Origin: Scatomonas sp963930955
Lineage (GTDB): Bacteria; Bacillota; Clostridia; Lachnospirales; Lachnospiraceae
DNA length: 64,000 nt
Assembly (NCBI GenBank): GCA_963930955.1
Contig: OZ006967.1
Coordinates: 868,001-932,000 of the forward strand
Direction: 5' to 3'
Shown here piece by piece: positions 22,768 to 31,098 of this stretch. Within the stretch, counting starts at the first letter, position 1. The number at the start of each line of letters is the position of its first letter. The notes under the pieces were generated by a model. The model saw only the letters and a list, made by a program, of their open reading frames with translations, did no database searches and was not told where the DNA came from. The position numbers and the translations under genes were made by a program.

Positions 22768-23155
22768 ACAGGTTCAGGATCTGCAGAGACGATGTGAGTT
22801 TATACAGAAAACGGAACCGGTCTGCGCAGTCAGTATTCATCAGAACAGCTATTCCGACGCGGAAGTAAAAGGCGCGCAGGTTTTTTATTATAAAAATTCA
22901 ACGGAAGGGAAGAAGCTGGCGGAGCTGCTGCAGACATCCCTGCGGGAAAATGCGGATCCTGAAAACAAAAGAGAAGTGAAGGGAAACGCCAGCTATTATA
23001 TGCTGAAAAAAACGGATGTTCCCTTAGTAATTGTAGAATGCGGATTTTTAAGCAATCCGGAAGAGGCGGAACAGCTGGCCGGGGAAACGTATCAGCAAAA
23101 ACTGGCGGAGGCCCTGGCAGAGGGGATTTCTGCTTATCTGAAGGAGAAAGCCTGA
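22601..23155 (+). CDS. cwlD: CwlD cortex amidase, 3' part of split gene
   Basis: The remainder of the amidase_3 domain, without its own start. After the core it reads 'RDPGKIGVNQAEEKTLNLEI', which is the natural continuation of 'VVVDPGHGG', then 'ITAVLTREEDRGF', 'AVSIHQNSYSDAEVKGAQVFYY', and 'PLVIVECGFLSNPEEAEQL'. Remaining zinc and catalytic residues (E in A-E-E-K, H in S-I-H, E in V-E-C-G-F) are all present and there is no stop or frameshift, so this half is under selection although it cannot be made without excision. The first ~165 bases overlap the recombinase frame. Confidence 0.9.
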   Translation, partial: HGGRDPGKIGVNQAEEKTLNLEIALKLRRELEQKGITAVLTREEDRGFYQEDAENKQVQDLQRRCEFIQKTEPVCAVSIHQNSYSDAEVKGAQVFYYKNSTEGKKLAELLQTSLRENADPENKREVKGNASYYMLKKTDVPLVIVECGFLSNPEEAEQLAGETYQQKLAEALAEGISAYLKEKA

Positions 23156-23168
23156 ACCGACTTATCCC

Positions 23169-23197
23169 TTGCTCCCGGCAGGAAAGGATGCTATACT
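23169..23197 (+). promoter_or_regulatory. Sigma-A promoter of sua5 operon
   Basis: TTGCTC (23169-23174), 17-bp spacer, TATACT (23192-23197). Confidence 0.6.
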
Positions 23198-23249
23198 GAT
23201 ACAGGATAAACCTGCACGGGCAGGTACTGAAAAAGAGAAGAGGATTAGA

Positions 23250-24305
23250 ATGGCGAAAGCTAAGAAAATAAAAATGACAGAAGATCAGATGAATCTGGAG
23301 GCGTTAAAAGAGGCCGGCATTCTGCTGCAGAATGGCGGCCTGGTAGCGTTTCCCACGGAAACAGTCTACGGACTGGGAGGAAATGCCCTGGATCCGGACG
23401 CGGCCAGAAAGATTTATGAGGCCAAGGGCCGGCCTTCTGATAATCCTTTGATCGTACATATTGCGGATATGGAGCATCTGGCTCCCATTGTCAGAGAAAT
23501 CCCGGAAGGGGCGGCCAGATTGGCGGAAGCTTATTGGCCGGGGCCGCTGACCATGATTTTCTGGAAAAGTGACCGGGTGCCCTATGAGACCACCGGCGGT
23601 CTGGAGAGCGTTGCCGTGCGGATGCCGGAGAGCCGGATCGCCCGGGAGCTGATACGCTGCGCAGGCGGCTATGTAGCGGCGCCCAGTGCCAATACATCCG
23701 GCCGGCCAAGCCCCACCCTGGCCAGCCATGTGGAGGAAGATCTGGGAGATAAGATCGATATGATTCTGGATGGGGGAATGGTAAAAATCGGTCTGGAGTC
23801 TACGATCGTAGATTTCACGGAGGACATACCTGTGATCCTGCGCCCCGGATACCTGAACCGGCAGATGCTGGAAAAAGTGCTGGGGCAGGTGCGGGTGGAT
23901 CCCGGTATTCAGGCGGAAAACACCCGGATACGCCCCAAAGCACCCGGTATGCGCTACCGGCATTACGCGCCCCGGGCGGAGCTTACAATTGTGGAAGGAC
24001 CGGAGGATAAGGCGGCGGAAACCATCCGGAGACTGGTAAGGCAGAAGCTGTCTGAGGGGCGGCGGGTTGGTATTCTCTGCGCAGAGGATACCGGGGAGAG
24101 ATATCCCGAAGGCAGGGTTTTTGTGCTGGGAAGCCGTTCCGGGGAGGAGGAGATTGCCAGACATTTATACGAAACTCTGCGGCGCTTTGACCAGGAGGGG
24201 ATGGAATATATTTATTCAGAGGCCTTTGATACGCCTCGAATGGGACAGGCGATCATGAACCGTCTTTTGAAAGCGGCGGGCCACAAGGTTCTGCAGGCGA
24301 GGTGA
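23250..24305 (+). CDS. sua5: L-threonylcarbamoyladenylate synthase (Sua5 type)
   Basis: 351 residues. It makes threonylcarbamoyl-AMP, the donor for the t6A37 modification of ANN-decoding tRNAs. YrdC domain: 'GGLVAFPTETVYGLGGNALD', 'KIYEAKGRPSDNPLIVHI', 'YWPGPLTMIF', 'VAVRMPESRIARELI', 'APSANTSGRPSPT'. The linker 'APGMRYRHYAPRAEL' and C-terminal Sua5 domain follow. The start at 23250 removes a promoter-derived N-terminus. sua5, LMW phosphatase, rpiB, upp is the order known as ywlC-ywlE-ywlF-upp in Bacillus. Confidence 0.95.
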   Translation: MAKAKKIKMTEDQMNLEALKEAGILLQNGGLVAFPTETVYGLGGNALDPDAARKIYEAKGRPSDNPLIVHIADMEHLAPIVREIPEGAARLAEAYWPGPLTMIFWKSDRVPYETTGGLESVAVRMPESRIARELIRCAGGYVAAPSANTSGRPSPTLASHVEEDLGDKIDMILDGGMVKIGLESTIVDFTEDIPVILRPGYLNRQMLEKVLGQVRVDPGIQAENTRIRPKAPGMRYRHYAPRAELTIVEGPEDKAAETIRRLVRQKLSEGRRVGILCAEDTGERYPEGRVFVLGSRSGEEEIARHLYETLRRFDQEGMEYIYSEAFDTPRMGQAIMNRLLKAAGHKVLQAR

Positions 24306-24309
24306 CAGT

Positions 24310-24771
24310 GTGAAAAAATATCGGAGATTGATTTTTGTAGATGAAAACGACACCATACGCGGCCCCATGGCGGAGGCGATCATGCGGAAAAAGTATCTGC
24401 TGGAGCCCATGGAGATCTTTTCCCGGGGGCTGGTGGTACTGTTTCCGGAACCGGTAAATCAGAAAGCGGAAGCGGTGCTCATCAGCAACGGACTTACGGC
24501 AAAGGAACATACCGCCAGGCAGCTGGAGCAGGAAGACATAGATGAGGCCACATTGATCCTTACAATGAAAGAAGAATACAAGGGGCGGATCTGGAGTACC
24601 TACGAGAATGCGGCCCATGTTTATACACTGGCAGAGTATCTGCATCTTTCCGGTGATCTGCCGGAACTATACGGAGAACCTCTGACAGCTTACGGAAAAT
24701 GTTACGAATTACTGGCGGCGCTGCTGGAGCGGCTCGCCCTGCAGTTAAATGAGGAGGTTTTAAAAAGATGA
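24310..24771 (+). CDS. LMW protein-tyrosine-phosphatase-like protein without catalytic Cys
   Basis: 153 residues, GTG start with GAGGTG upstream. Position and fold correspond to the YwlE arginine/tyrosine phosphatase, but the P-loop (C-x-G-N-T-C-R-S-P in active members) reads 'DENDTIRGPMAEAIM': the nucleophile Cys is Asp and the second Cys is Ile. The rest of the fold ('EIFSRGLVVLFPEPVNQKAEAV', 'ATLILTMKEEYKGR', 'VYTLAEYLHL') is kept. It is thus probably a pseudophosphatase that binds but does not cleave. It overlaps rpiB by four bases. Confidence 0.8.
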   Translation: MKKYRRLIFVDENDTIRGPMAEAIMRKKYLLEPMEIFSRGLVVLFPEPVNQKAEAVLISNGLTAKEHTARQLEQEDIDEATLILTMKEEYKGRIWSTYENAAHVYTLAEYLHLSGDLPELYGEPLTAYGKCYELLAALLERLALQLNEEVLKR

Positions 24772-25205
24772 TCGCGTTAGGCTGTGACCATGGCGGCTAT
24801 GAATTGATGCAGGCAGTAAAGGCCCATCTGGATAAGCGGGGAGAAAGCTATCAGGACTATGGATGCTTCAGCACAGAAAGTACAGACTATCCCATTTATG
24901 CCAGAGCGGTTGCCAGGGCTGTCCTGGAGGGAAAATGCGAGAAGGGGATCCTGATCTGCGGGACGGGGATCGGAATTTCCATAACAGCAAACCGGATTCC
25001 CGGAATCCGGGCCGCTCTCTGTTCGGACTGTTTTTCGGCGGAAGCGACCCGGCTGCACAACGACGCAAATATTCTGGCCATGGGGGGACGCGTAGTAGGT
25101 CCGGGTCTGGCCCTGAAGATCGTGGACACGTTTCTGGACACACCGTTTTCCGAGGAAGAGCGGCATAAAAGAAGGATCGGGATGATCGACCATCCGGAAG
25201 AATAA
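24768..25205 (+). CDS. rpiB: Ribose-5-phosphate isomerase B
   Basis: 145 residues. Interconverts ribose-5-P and ribulose-5-P (or allose-6-P). RpiB/LacAB marks: 'IALGCDHGGYELMQAVKAHL', 'YQDYGCFSTESTDYP', 'KGILICGTGIGISITANRIPGIRA' (G-T-G-I-G anion hole) and 'HNDANILAMGGRVVGPGLA'. Start overlaps the preceding stop; typical length. Confidence 0.95.
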   Translation: MIALGCDHGGYELMQAVKAHLDKRGESYQDYGCFSTESTDYPIYARAVARAVLEGKCEKGILICGTGIGISITANRIPGIRAALCSDCFSAEATRLHNDANILAMGGRVVGPGLALKIVDTFLDTPFSEEERHKRRIGMIDHPEE

Positions 25206-25217
25206 GGAGTTAAGGCT

Positions 25218-25847
25218 ATGTCAAAAACAGTGATTATGGATCATCCGCTGATTCAGCATAAGATCGGGATCATCCGCAAAAAAGAAACCAGTTCCAAGGA
25301 GTTCCGGGAACTGGTAAACGAGATCGCCATGCTTATGGGATTTGAGGCCTTCCGGGAGCTGCCCCTGCAGGAGCATGAGATTGAAACACCCATCTGCCGG
25401 ACCAGAGTGAAAAGGCTGGAAGGAAAAAAGATGGCGGTGGTACCCATTCTTCGGGCCGGCCTGGGCATGGTCCAGGGATTGCTGAACATCATGCCGGCAG
25501 CGAAAGTGGGACACATTGGTCTCTATCGGGATCCGAAAACCCTGGAGCCGGTGGAATATTACTGTAAGCTTCCGGCGGACATTTCCAGCCGGGAGGTTTT
25601 TGTGACGGATCCCATGCTGGCTACGGGGGGCTCTGCCTCCGCGGCAATTTCCATGCTGAAGGATAAAGGCGCAAAAAAGATTCACTTTATGTGTATTGTG
25701 GCTGCTCCCCAGGGGGTGGAGAAGCTGCGGAGGGAACATCCGGATGTGGATTTGTTTATCGGCGCCCTGGATCAGGGGCTCAATGATCACGGGTATATCG
25801 TTCCGGGGCTGGGCGATGCCGGAGACAGGATTTTCGGCACCTTGTAG
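25218..25847 (+). CDS. upp: Uracil phosphoribosyltransferase
   Basis: 209 residues, UMP from uracil and PRPP (pyrimidine salvage). Marks: 'HPLIQHKIGIIRKKETSSKEF', 'VPILRAGLGMVQGLL', PRPP loop 'VFVTDPMLATGGSA', and the uracil site 'YIVPGLGDAGDRIFGT'. Ribosome site GGAG upstream; 12 bases after rpiB. Confidence 0.97.
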   Translation: MSKTVIMDHPLIQHKIGIIRKKETSSKEFRELVNEIAMLMGFEAFRELPLQEHEIETPICRTRVKRLEGKKMAVVPILRAGLGMVQGLLNIMPAAKVGHIGLYRDPKTLEPVEYYCKLPADISSREVFVTDPMLATGGSASAAISMLKDKGAKKIHFMCIVAAPQGVEKLRREHPDVDLFIGALDQGLNDHGYIVPGLGDAGDRIFGTL

Positions 25848-25858
25848 GAGGTCAGAAT

Positions 25859-26347
25859 ATGAACGAAAAAAGGAAGGATTATATCTCCTGGGATGAATAT
25901 TTTATGGCTGTGGCAAAACTGGCGGGCATGCGGTCCAAGGATCCGAACTCCCAGGTGGGTTCCTGTATCGTCAGCGCAGACAACAAGATCCTGTCCATGG
26001 GATACAACGGATTTCCCTGCGGATGCTCGGATGATGAATTCCCCTGGAGCCGCACGGACGAGGATCCTCTGAAGACCAAGTACGTCTATGTAACCCACAG
26101 TGAGCTGAACGCTATCCTTAATTACCGGGGAGGAAGCCTGGAGGGATCCAAACTCTACGTTTCGCTTTTTCCCTGCAACGAGTGCGCCAAGGCCATTATC
26201 CAGGCAGGGATCCGCACCGTGATCTACGACAGCGACAAATATGATGGGACGCCTGCCAATCTTGCTTCCAAGAGGATGCTGAAGGCAGCAGGGGTGGAGG
26301 TGCGGCAGTATCATCCCACGCAAAGGAAAATAGAGATCACGGTGTAA
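25859..26347 (+). CDS. dCMP deaminase (ComEB-like)
   Basis: 162 residues of the zinc cytidine/deoxycytidylate deaminase family. Zinc site: H-x-E in 'THSELNAIL' and 'PCNECAKAI'. It deaminates dCMP to dUMP for dTTP supply. The start is 11 bases after upp with TAGGAGG, and the product fits the salvage role of its neighbours upp and rpiB. Compared with ComEB the N-terminal 'YISWDEYFMAVAKLAGMRSKDP' is typical. Confidence 0.93.
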   Translation: MNEKRKDYISWDEYFMAVAKLAGMRSKDPNSQVGSCIVSADNKILSMGYNGFPCGCSDDEFPWSRTDEDPLKTKYVYVTHSELNAILNYRGGSLEGSKLYVSLFPCNECAKAIIQAGIRTVIYDSDKYDGTPANLASKRMLKAAGVEVRQYHPTQRKIEITV

Positions 26348-26359
26348 GAAGGTTTCTGC

Positions 26360-26387
26360 TTGACAAAATCTCATCTTTCGCTATAAA
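26360..26387 (+). promoter_or_regulatory. Sigma-A promoter of proS
   Basis: TTGACA (26360-26365), 16-bp spacer, TATAAA (26382-26387); start near 26394, which begins the T-box leader. Confidence 0.7.
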
Positions 26388-26393
26388 ATAGAT

Positions 26394-26644
26394 GCATTCA
26401 AGTGAAAATGCCGCGATAGGGAATAGTACACAGGTTCCGGGATGTCCAGAGAGGAGATCGTCTGCTGAGAGATCTCTCGTCCTGTCTGTGGAACCGGCCC
26501 CTGGAGCAGCCTGCGAGGAGCAGGACGTAGCCGCCGCGTTAAGGCGAAATGAGTGAGCTGTCCGGCCGGACAGCTAAATAGGGTGGTACCACCGAGCGCT
26601 TACCGTCGGTCCCTTGGATAGGGATCTTCGGTAAGCGCTTTATT
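26394..26644 (+). ncRNA. T-box leader of proS (tRNA-Pro sensing)
   Basis: A complete T-box leader. Seen: AGTA-type specifier-loop motif (26421-26425), a long stem I with GGTTCC pairing to GGAACC, the T-box AGGGTGGTACCACC (26579-26592) that pairs with the tRNA acceptor end, and the terminator hairpin AGCGCTTACCG (26595-26605) with CGGTAAGCGCT (26629-26639) followed by TTTA. A run of C (near 26499-26502, CCCC) in the 3' side of the specifier loop fits a proline codon, though I cannot fix the exact triplet. Uncharged tRNA-Pro would prevent termination and switch on proS. Confidence 0.88.
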
Positions 26645-26696
26645 GATTGTAGGCGCCGCGGCTGCGGCAGCAAAGTGATTCAGGAGGAGTAAACAA

Positions 26697-28136
26697 ATGG
26701 CAAAGGAAAAGAAACTGGTGGAGGCCATCACCTCCATGGAAGAGGATTTCGCCCAGTGGTATACGGATGTAGTCCTGAAAGCGGATCTGATCGACTATAC
26801 CAGCGTAAAAGGCTGCATGGTGATCAAACCGGCGGGATACGCCATCTGGGAAAACATTCAGAACGAACTGGACAGAAGATTTAAGGAAACAGGGGTGGAG
26901 AATGTGTATCTGCCCATGTTCATTCCCGAGAGTCTGCTGCAGAAGGAAAAGGATCATGTAGAGGGATTTGCGCCGGAGGTAGCCTGGGTGACCCAGGGAG
27001 GACTGGAGCCTCTGCAGGAACGTCTCTGCGTGCGGCCTACTTCCGAGACTCTGTTCTGCGATCTGTATGCCAGAGAGATCCATTCCCACAGGGATCTTCC
27101 CAAGGTATTTAATCAGTGGTGCTCTGTAGTAAGATGGGAGAAGACCACCCGTCCCTTCCTCCGTTCCAGAGAATTCCTGTGGCAGGAAGGCCACACGGCC
27201 CACGCCACTGCGGAGGAGGCGGAAGAGAGGACCATCCAGATGCTCAACGTCTACGCGGATTTCTGCGAGGAAGTTCTGGCAATTCCCGTGATCAAGGGCC
27301 GCAAGACCGATAAGGAAAAATTTGCCGGAGCGGAGGCAACCTATACCATTGAATCTTTAATGCACGATGGAAAGGCCCTGCAGTCCGGCACCAGCCATAA
27401 CTTCGGAGACGGGTTTGCCAAGGCCTTCGGTATCCAGTATACAGACAAGGACAATACGCTGAAATATGTATACCAGACTTCCTGGGGTATGACCACCCGC
27501 ATGATCGGCGCTCTGATCATGGTTCACGGAGACAACAGCGGACTGAAGCTGCCCCCCAGGATCGCTCCTGTGCAGCTGATGATCGTGCCCATCCGTCAGG
27601 ATGCGGAAGGTGTTCTGGATAAAGCCGCAGAGCTGGAAGCCGCTCTGAAGGCAGCCGGTGTCCGGGTAAAGGTTGATACTTCCGAGAAGAGTCCGGGATG
27701 GAAATTCTCCGAGCAGGAAATGAGAGGGATTCCCCTGCGGGCGGAGCTGGGCCCCAAGGATCTGGAAAAAGGCCAGGCTGTTCTGGTCCGCAGAGATACC
27801 AGGGAAAAATACATCGTTCCCTTTGAGGAGATTCCGGCCAAAGCCGCAGAGCTTTTGAAAGAGATCCAGAAAAATATGTATGAGACTGCCCTGGCTCATC
27901 GGAACGCCCATACCTACGATGTAACCACCTACGATGCTTTCAAAACCACGATCAATGAAAAACCGGGATTCATCCGGGCTATGTGGTGCGGATGTCAGGA
28001 GTGTGAGGATAAGATTAAGGAAGATACCGCCGCTACCGCCCGCTGTATTCCTTTTGAACAGGAAGAGATCAGCGGTACCTGCGTCTGCTGCGGAAAGCCT
28101 GCTAAGAAAATGGTATACTGGGGAAGAGCATACTGA
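26697..28136 (+). CDS. proS: Prolyl-tRNA synthetase (archaeal/eukaryal type)
   Basis: 479 residues, the short ProS type 3 without the bacterial editing insertion. Class II motifs: 'GCMVIKPAGYAIWENIQNEL' (motif 1 area), 'VVRWEKTTRPFLRSREFLWQEGHT'-type motif 2 (split here as 'RPFLRSREFLWQ'), and motif 3 'TSWGMTTRMIGALIMVHGD'. The C-terminus has the zinc-binding Cys pairs in 'CGCQECEDKI' and 'CVCCGKPAKKM'. Ends in the aromatic Y, as usual. Controlled by the upstream T-box. Ribosome site AGGAGGAG. Confidence 0.97.
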   Translation: MAKEKKLVEAITSMEEDFAQWYTDVVLKADLIDYTSVKGCMVIKPAGYAIWENIQNELDRRFKETGVENVYLPMFIPESLLQKEKDHVEGFAPEVAWVTQGGLEPLQERLCVRPTSETLFCDLYAREIHSHRDLPKVFNQWCSVVRWEKTTRPFLRSREFLWQEGHTAHATAEEAEERTIQMLNVYADFCEEVLAIPVIKGRKTDKEKFAGAEATYTIESLMHDGKALQSGTSHNFGDGFAKAFGIQYTDKDNTLKYVYQTSWGMTTRMIGALIMVHGDNSGLKLPPRIAPVQLMIVPIRQDAEGVLDKAAELEAALKAAGVRVKVDTSEKSPGWKFSEQEMRGIPLRAELGPKDLEKGQAVLVRRDTREKYIVPFEEIPAKAAELLKEIQKNMYETALAHRNAHTYDVTTYDAFKTTINEKPGFIRAMWCGCQECEDKIKEDTAATARCIPFEQEEISGTCVCCGKPAKKMVYWGRAY

Positions 28137-28159
28137 TCTGCCTCCCCGGGGAAGATGCA

Positions 28160-28198
28160 CAAAGGAGGATGTCCGTTTCCGGGATATCCTCCTTTATG
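28160..28198 (+). terminator. Hairpin after proS
   Basis: AAAGGAGGAT-GTCC near 28160-28173 pairs with GGGATATCCTCCTTT near 28180-28195; only a weak T-run. A probable terminator. The rest of 28200-28331 shows nothing clear apart from the region upstream of acyP. Confidence 0.5.
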
Positions 28199-28331
28199 AT
28201 TCTCCCGGACAGATCTTTCTTCAGGGGATCCGGAGAAGAAAGGACTTCCAGGCAGGCGTGGAATATGCAGGGTCTGTCGCTTTCCGGGAAAAAGTATGGT
28301 ATCATAAAACTGCCGGCAGGAGGGGCGGAAA

Positions 28332-28601
28332 ATGGAAAAAATCAGAAGACATTATATTTTTCTGGGACAGGTACAGGGCGTGGGTTTCCGCTGGCGGGCG
28401 GAAAAGCTGGCTCGTATGCTGAATCTTACCGGCTGGGTGCGGAACCTCTGGGACGGGACCGTGGAGATGGAAGTGCAGGGGACCAGGGAAGATATCCGGG
28501 AGATGATCTGCCGCCTGCAGAACCAGAGATTCATCCACATTGAGGAAATCAGAGAAAAAACCATGCCTCCGGAAGAGGAAAACAGCTTCCGGGCCAGGTG
28601 A
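28332..28601 (+). CDS. acyP: Acylphosphatase
   Basis: 89 residues, complete acylphosphatase. Catalytic Arg20 in 'GQVQGVGFRWRAEKLA' and Asn38 in 'GWVRNLWDG' are both present; 'VEMEVQGTREDI' follows. It cleaves carboxyl-phosphate bonds such as in acetyl phosphate or 1,3-bisphosphoglycerate. Ribosome site AGGAGGGG. It stands alone before cca. Confidence 0.95.
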   Translation: MEKIRRHYIFLGQVQGVGFRWRAEKLARMLNLTGWVRNLWDGTVEMEVQGTREDIREMICRLQNQRFIHIEEIREKTMPPEEENSFRAR

Positions 28602-28629
28602 AGGATAGAGAAGAAAGGACAGATCTGTT

Positions 28630-29958
28630 TTGAAAATTCGATTGCCAGCCACAGTAAAGGGAATTATTGACGCTCTGGAAGCCAGGGGGTTTGAAGCTTA
28701 TGCAGTAGGAGGCTGTGTCCGCGACAGCATCCTTGGACGGACGCCGGACGACTGGGATATTACCACTTCAGCCAGACCGGAGCAGGTGAAGGAGATTTTT
28801 CATAGAACAGTAGATACAGGGATCGTCCACGGCACTGTGACGGTTTTGCTGGGCAGCGGGGCTCATGAGGTTACAACCTATCGGATTGACGGAGAATATG
28901 AGGATGCGCGGCATCCCCGGGGGGTTACCTTTACGGCCAGTCTGGAGGAAGATCTGAAGCGCCGGGATTTTACGATTAACGCAATGGCTTACAACGAAAA
29001 GCAGGGTCTGGTAGACCTGTACGGAGGTATGGAGGATCTGCAGAGAAAAGTCATCCGCTGTGTAGGGAATCCGGAAGAGCGGTTCGGAGAGGATGCCCTG
29101 CGGATTCTTCGGGCGGTCCGCTTTTCCGCCCAGCTGAATTTCCAGATTGAGGAGGCTACCCGGAAGGCCATTGTCCGACTGGCAGCTGCGCTGGAGAAGA
29201 TCAGCGCGGAGCGCATCTGCGCGGAACTGCTGAAACTTTTGCTTTCTCCCCATCCGGATTATCTGCGCCGGGCCTGGGAAACCGGAATTACCGGGATCGT
29301 GCTGCCGGAATTTGATGCTCTGATGGAGACGCCCCAGAATAATCCCCATCATTGCTGCAATGTAGGGGAACATACTTTGAAAAGTCTCTGCCAGGTGCCG
29401 GCGGACCGGATCCTTCGGCTGACCATGCTTCTTCATGATATGGGAAAGCCTTCCTGCCGTACCACAGATGAAAAAGGTACGGATCATTTCAAAGGCCACG
29501 GAGAGGTAGGTGCCCGCATGGCCGGGCAGATCCTCCGGAGATTGAAGATGGATAATGATACCATCCGTAAAGTGAAGCTCCTGGTGAAGTTCCATGACTG
29601 GCGGGTGGAGCCTGCGGAGCGGGCCGTGCGCCGGGCGGTGAACCGGGTCAGCCCGGAACTGTTTCCGGCCCTGCTGCAGATACAGACCGCCGATACCCTG
29701 GCCCAGAGTGAGAACTGGAGGCGGCAGAAGCTGGAACGGATTGAAAAAGTATCTGGACTTTATAAAAAAATCATGGAAGAACACCAGTGTGTGGGCCTGA
29801 AGGATCTGGCCCTCAGCGGCCGGGATCTGATAGAACTGGGGATGGAGCCCGGCCCCAGGCTGGGAGAACTGCTGAACGCAGCCCTGGAACATGTGCTGGA
29901 TGTTCCTGAAGATAATACAAAAGAATCCCTGACAGAATTCTGCCGAAGATATTTCTGA
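28630..29958 (+). CDS. cca: CCA-adding tRNA nucleotidyltransferase with HD domain
   Basis: 442 residues, TTG start (28630) with AAAGGA ten bases upstream. Class II nucleotidyltransferase head: 'AYAVGGCVRDSILGRTPDDWDITTSA' contains the G-G-x-V-R-D flexible loop and D-x-D metal site; 'RRDFTINAMAYN', 'RFGEDALRILRAVRFSAQ' follow. The HD domain is at about 240-350 ('HTLKSLCQVPADRILRLTMLLHDMGK'), which may remove 2',3'-cyclic phosphates. It repairs or adds CCA to tRNA ends: most tRNA genes in the window (eight of nine) do not encode CCA, so the enzyme is needed. Confidence 0.95.
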   Translation: MKIRLPATVKGIIDALEARGFEAYAVGGCVRDSILGRTPDDWDITTSARPEQVKEIFHRTVDTGIVHGTVTVLLGSGAHEVTTYRIDGEYEDARHPRGVTFTASLEEDLKRRDFTINAMAYNEKQGLVDLYGGMEDLQRKVIRCVGNPEERFGEDALRILRAVRFSAQLNFQIEEATRKAIVRLAAALEKISAERICAELLKLLLSPHPDYLRRAWETGITGIVLPEFDALMETPQNNPHHCCNVGEHTLKSLCQVPADRILRLTMLLHDMGKPSCRTTDEKGTDHFKGHGEVGARMAGQILRRLKMDNDTIRKVKLLVKFHDWRVEPAERAVRRAVNRVSPELFPALLQIQTADTLAQSENWRRQKLERIEKVSGLYKKIMEEHQCVGLKDLALSGRDLIELGMEPGPRLGELLNAALEHVLDVPEDNTKESLTEFCRRYF

Positions 29959-30032
29959 AGCGGCCATAAACGCATGGACGGCCCCTTTTTTGCATAGGAT
30001 AGAAAGACAGAAAGGCAGCCGGAACAAGCTGC

Positions 30033-31025
30033 ATGAATAAAGGGGGAGCATGTGTGTACGATCGGGGTCTGTGGATTTTGGAGCAGTATGGTCTGACAGC
30101 AAGAACAGCGTCCAGAGGAAGAGGGGTTCTTTTGTATGAAACAGAAGCAGGATGGGTGAGTATCCGGGAATACGGAGGAACCTGCAAGAAGCTGGAGCGG
30201 CAGTATGAACTGATGGAAAAGATCCGTGAGGCGGGCTTTCCTCATATGGACTGCCTGCGGAGAAATCAGGAGGGGGAACTGATTTCCTATGACAGGGAAG
30301 GCAGCGGCTATGTAGTCAGGGACTGGCAGACCGGACGGGAGTGTGATACCCGCTCTGTTACGGACATTGAAAAGGCGGTTCGCCGCCTGGCTGAATTACA
30401 TAGGGCTATGCATATGGAGGTGGACCAGGAATACGTGAGAGAATCCCTGGTCCATGAGTGTTCCCGGCACAATGCGGAAATGCGGAAAACAAGAAAATTT
30501 ATCCGGAAGAAACAGAAAAAGAACGCTTTTGAGGTAAGACTGCTGGCGGCCATGGAGCCCTTTCTGGAACAGGGGGAACAGGTGGCGGAAGCATTGAAAA
30601 ATTCCTCCTACGAACAGCTGCGGGAGGCCAGCGTCCGAAGAGGAGATGTCTGCCACGGGGATTACAACCAGCATAATATTCTCTTTTTCGGAAATCATAT
30701 GGCGGTAACAAATTTCGGACACTGGAATTTTGATATGCAGACGGCAGATCTGTATCATTTTATGAGAAAGATTCTGGAAAAACACAATTGGGATCTGGCC
30801 ATGGGAAGCGGAATGCTGGAAACCTACCTGCAGGTTGGGAACCTGAGCCGGGAAGAACTGGAAAATCTGAGACTGCGGCTTGCGTATCCATGGAAATTCT
30901 GGAAACTCTGCAACTATTACGGAAGCACAAACAAAATATGGATTTCCGGAAAAAATATGGAGAAGCTGGAGCAGATGGAACGACAAAGGAAATCCTGGAT
31001 GTATTTTCTCGAAAACGCTTTTTAA
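30033..31025 (+). CDS. CotS-family spore coat kinase-like protein
   Basis: 330 residues with a choline/aminoglycoside kinase-like fold, as in CotS, CotI and YutH of Bacillus spore coats. The catalytic loop 'VCHGDYNQHNILFF' (H-G-D-x4-N) is intact, but the metal-binding D of the following strand is N ('AVTNFGHWNFD' instead of ID-F-D). 'YPWKFWKLCNYYGS' is a family mark. A CATAGGATA box (29993-30001), like the -10 of mother-cell sigma factors, lies just after a T-run at the end of cca. It could phosphorylate a coat component or be a pseudo-kinase. Confidence 0.75.
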   Translation: MNKGGACVYDRGLWILEQYGLTARTASRGRGVLLYETEAGWVSIREYGGTCKKLERQYELMEKIREAGFPHMDCLRRNQEGELISYDREGSGYVVRDWQTGRECDTRSVTDIEKAVRRLAELHRAMHMEVDQEYVRESLVHECSRHNAEMRKTRKFIRKKQKKNAFEVRLLAAMEPFLEQGEQVAEALKNSSYEQLREASVRRGDVCHGDYNQHNILFFGNHMAVTNFGHWNFDMQTADLYHFMRKILEKHNWDLAMGSGMLETYLQVGNLSREELENLRLRLAYPWKFWKLCNYYGSTNKIWISGKNMEKLEQMERQRKSWMYFLENAF

Positions 31026-31098
31026 CAATTCCTTTTTTGAGTGGATTGGTATATAATAGGGCATAATAAGGAATTTCTAATTTATGGAGGTATTGAAT

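Noticed and set aside
20763..23155. cwlD simply broken (pseudogene by insertion)
   Set aside because: Both halves keep all conserved residues and join in exact frame at the repeated core, which is hard to explain for a dead gene.
26440..26500. Exact specifier codon of the proS T-box
   Set aside because: Several C-rich triplets are possible on the 3' side; I could not fix the loop by eye, so only the T-box as such is claimed.
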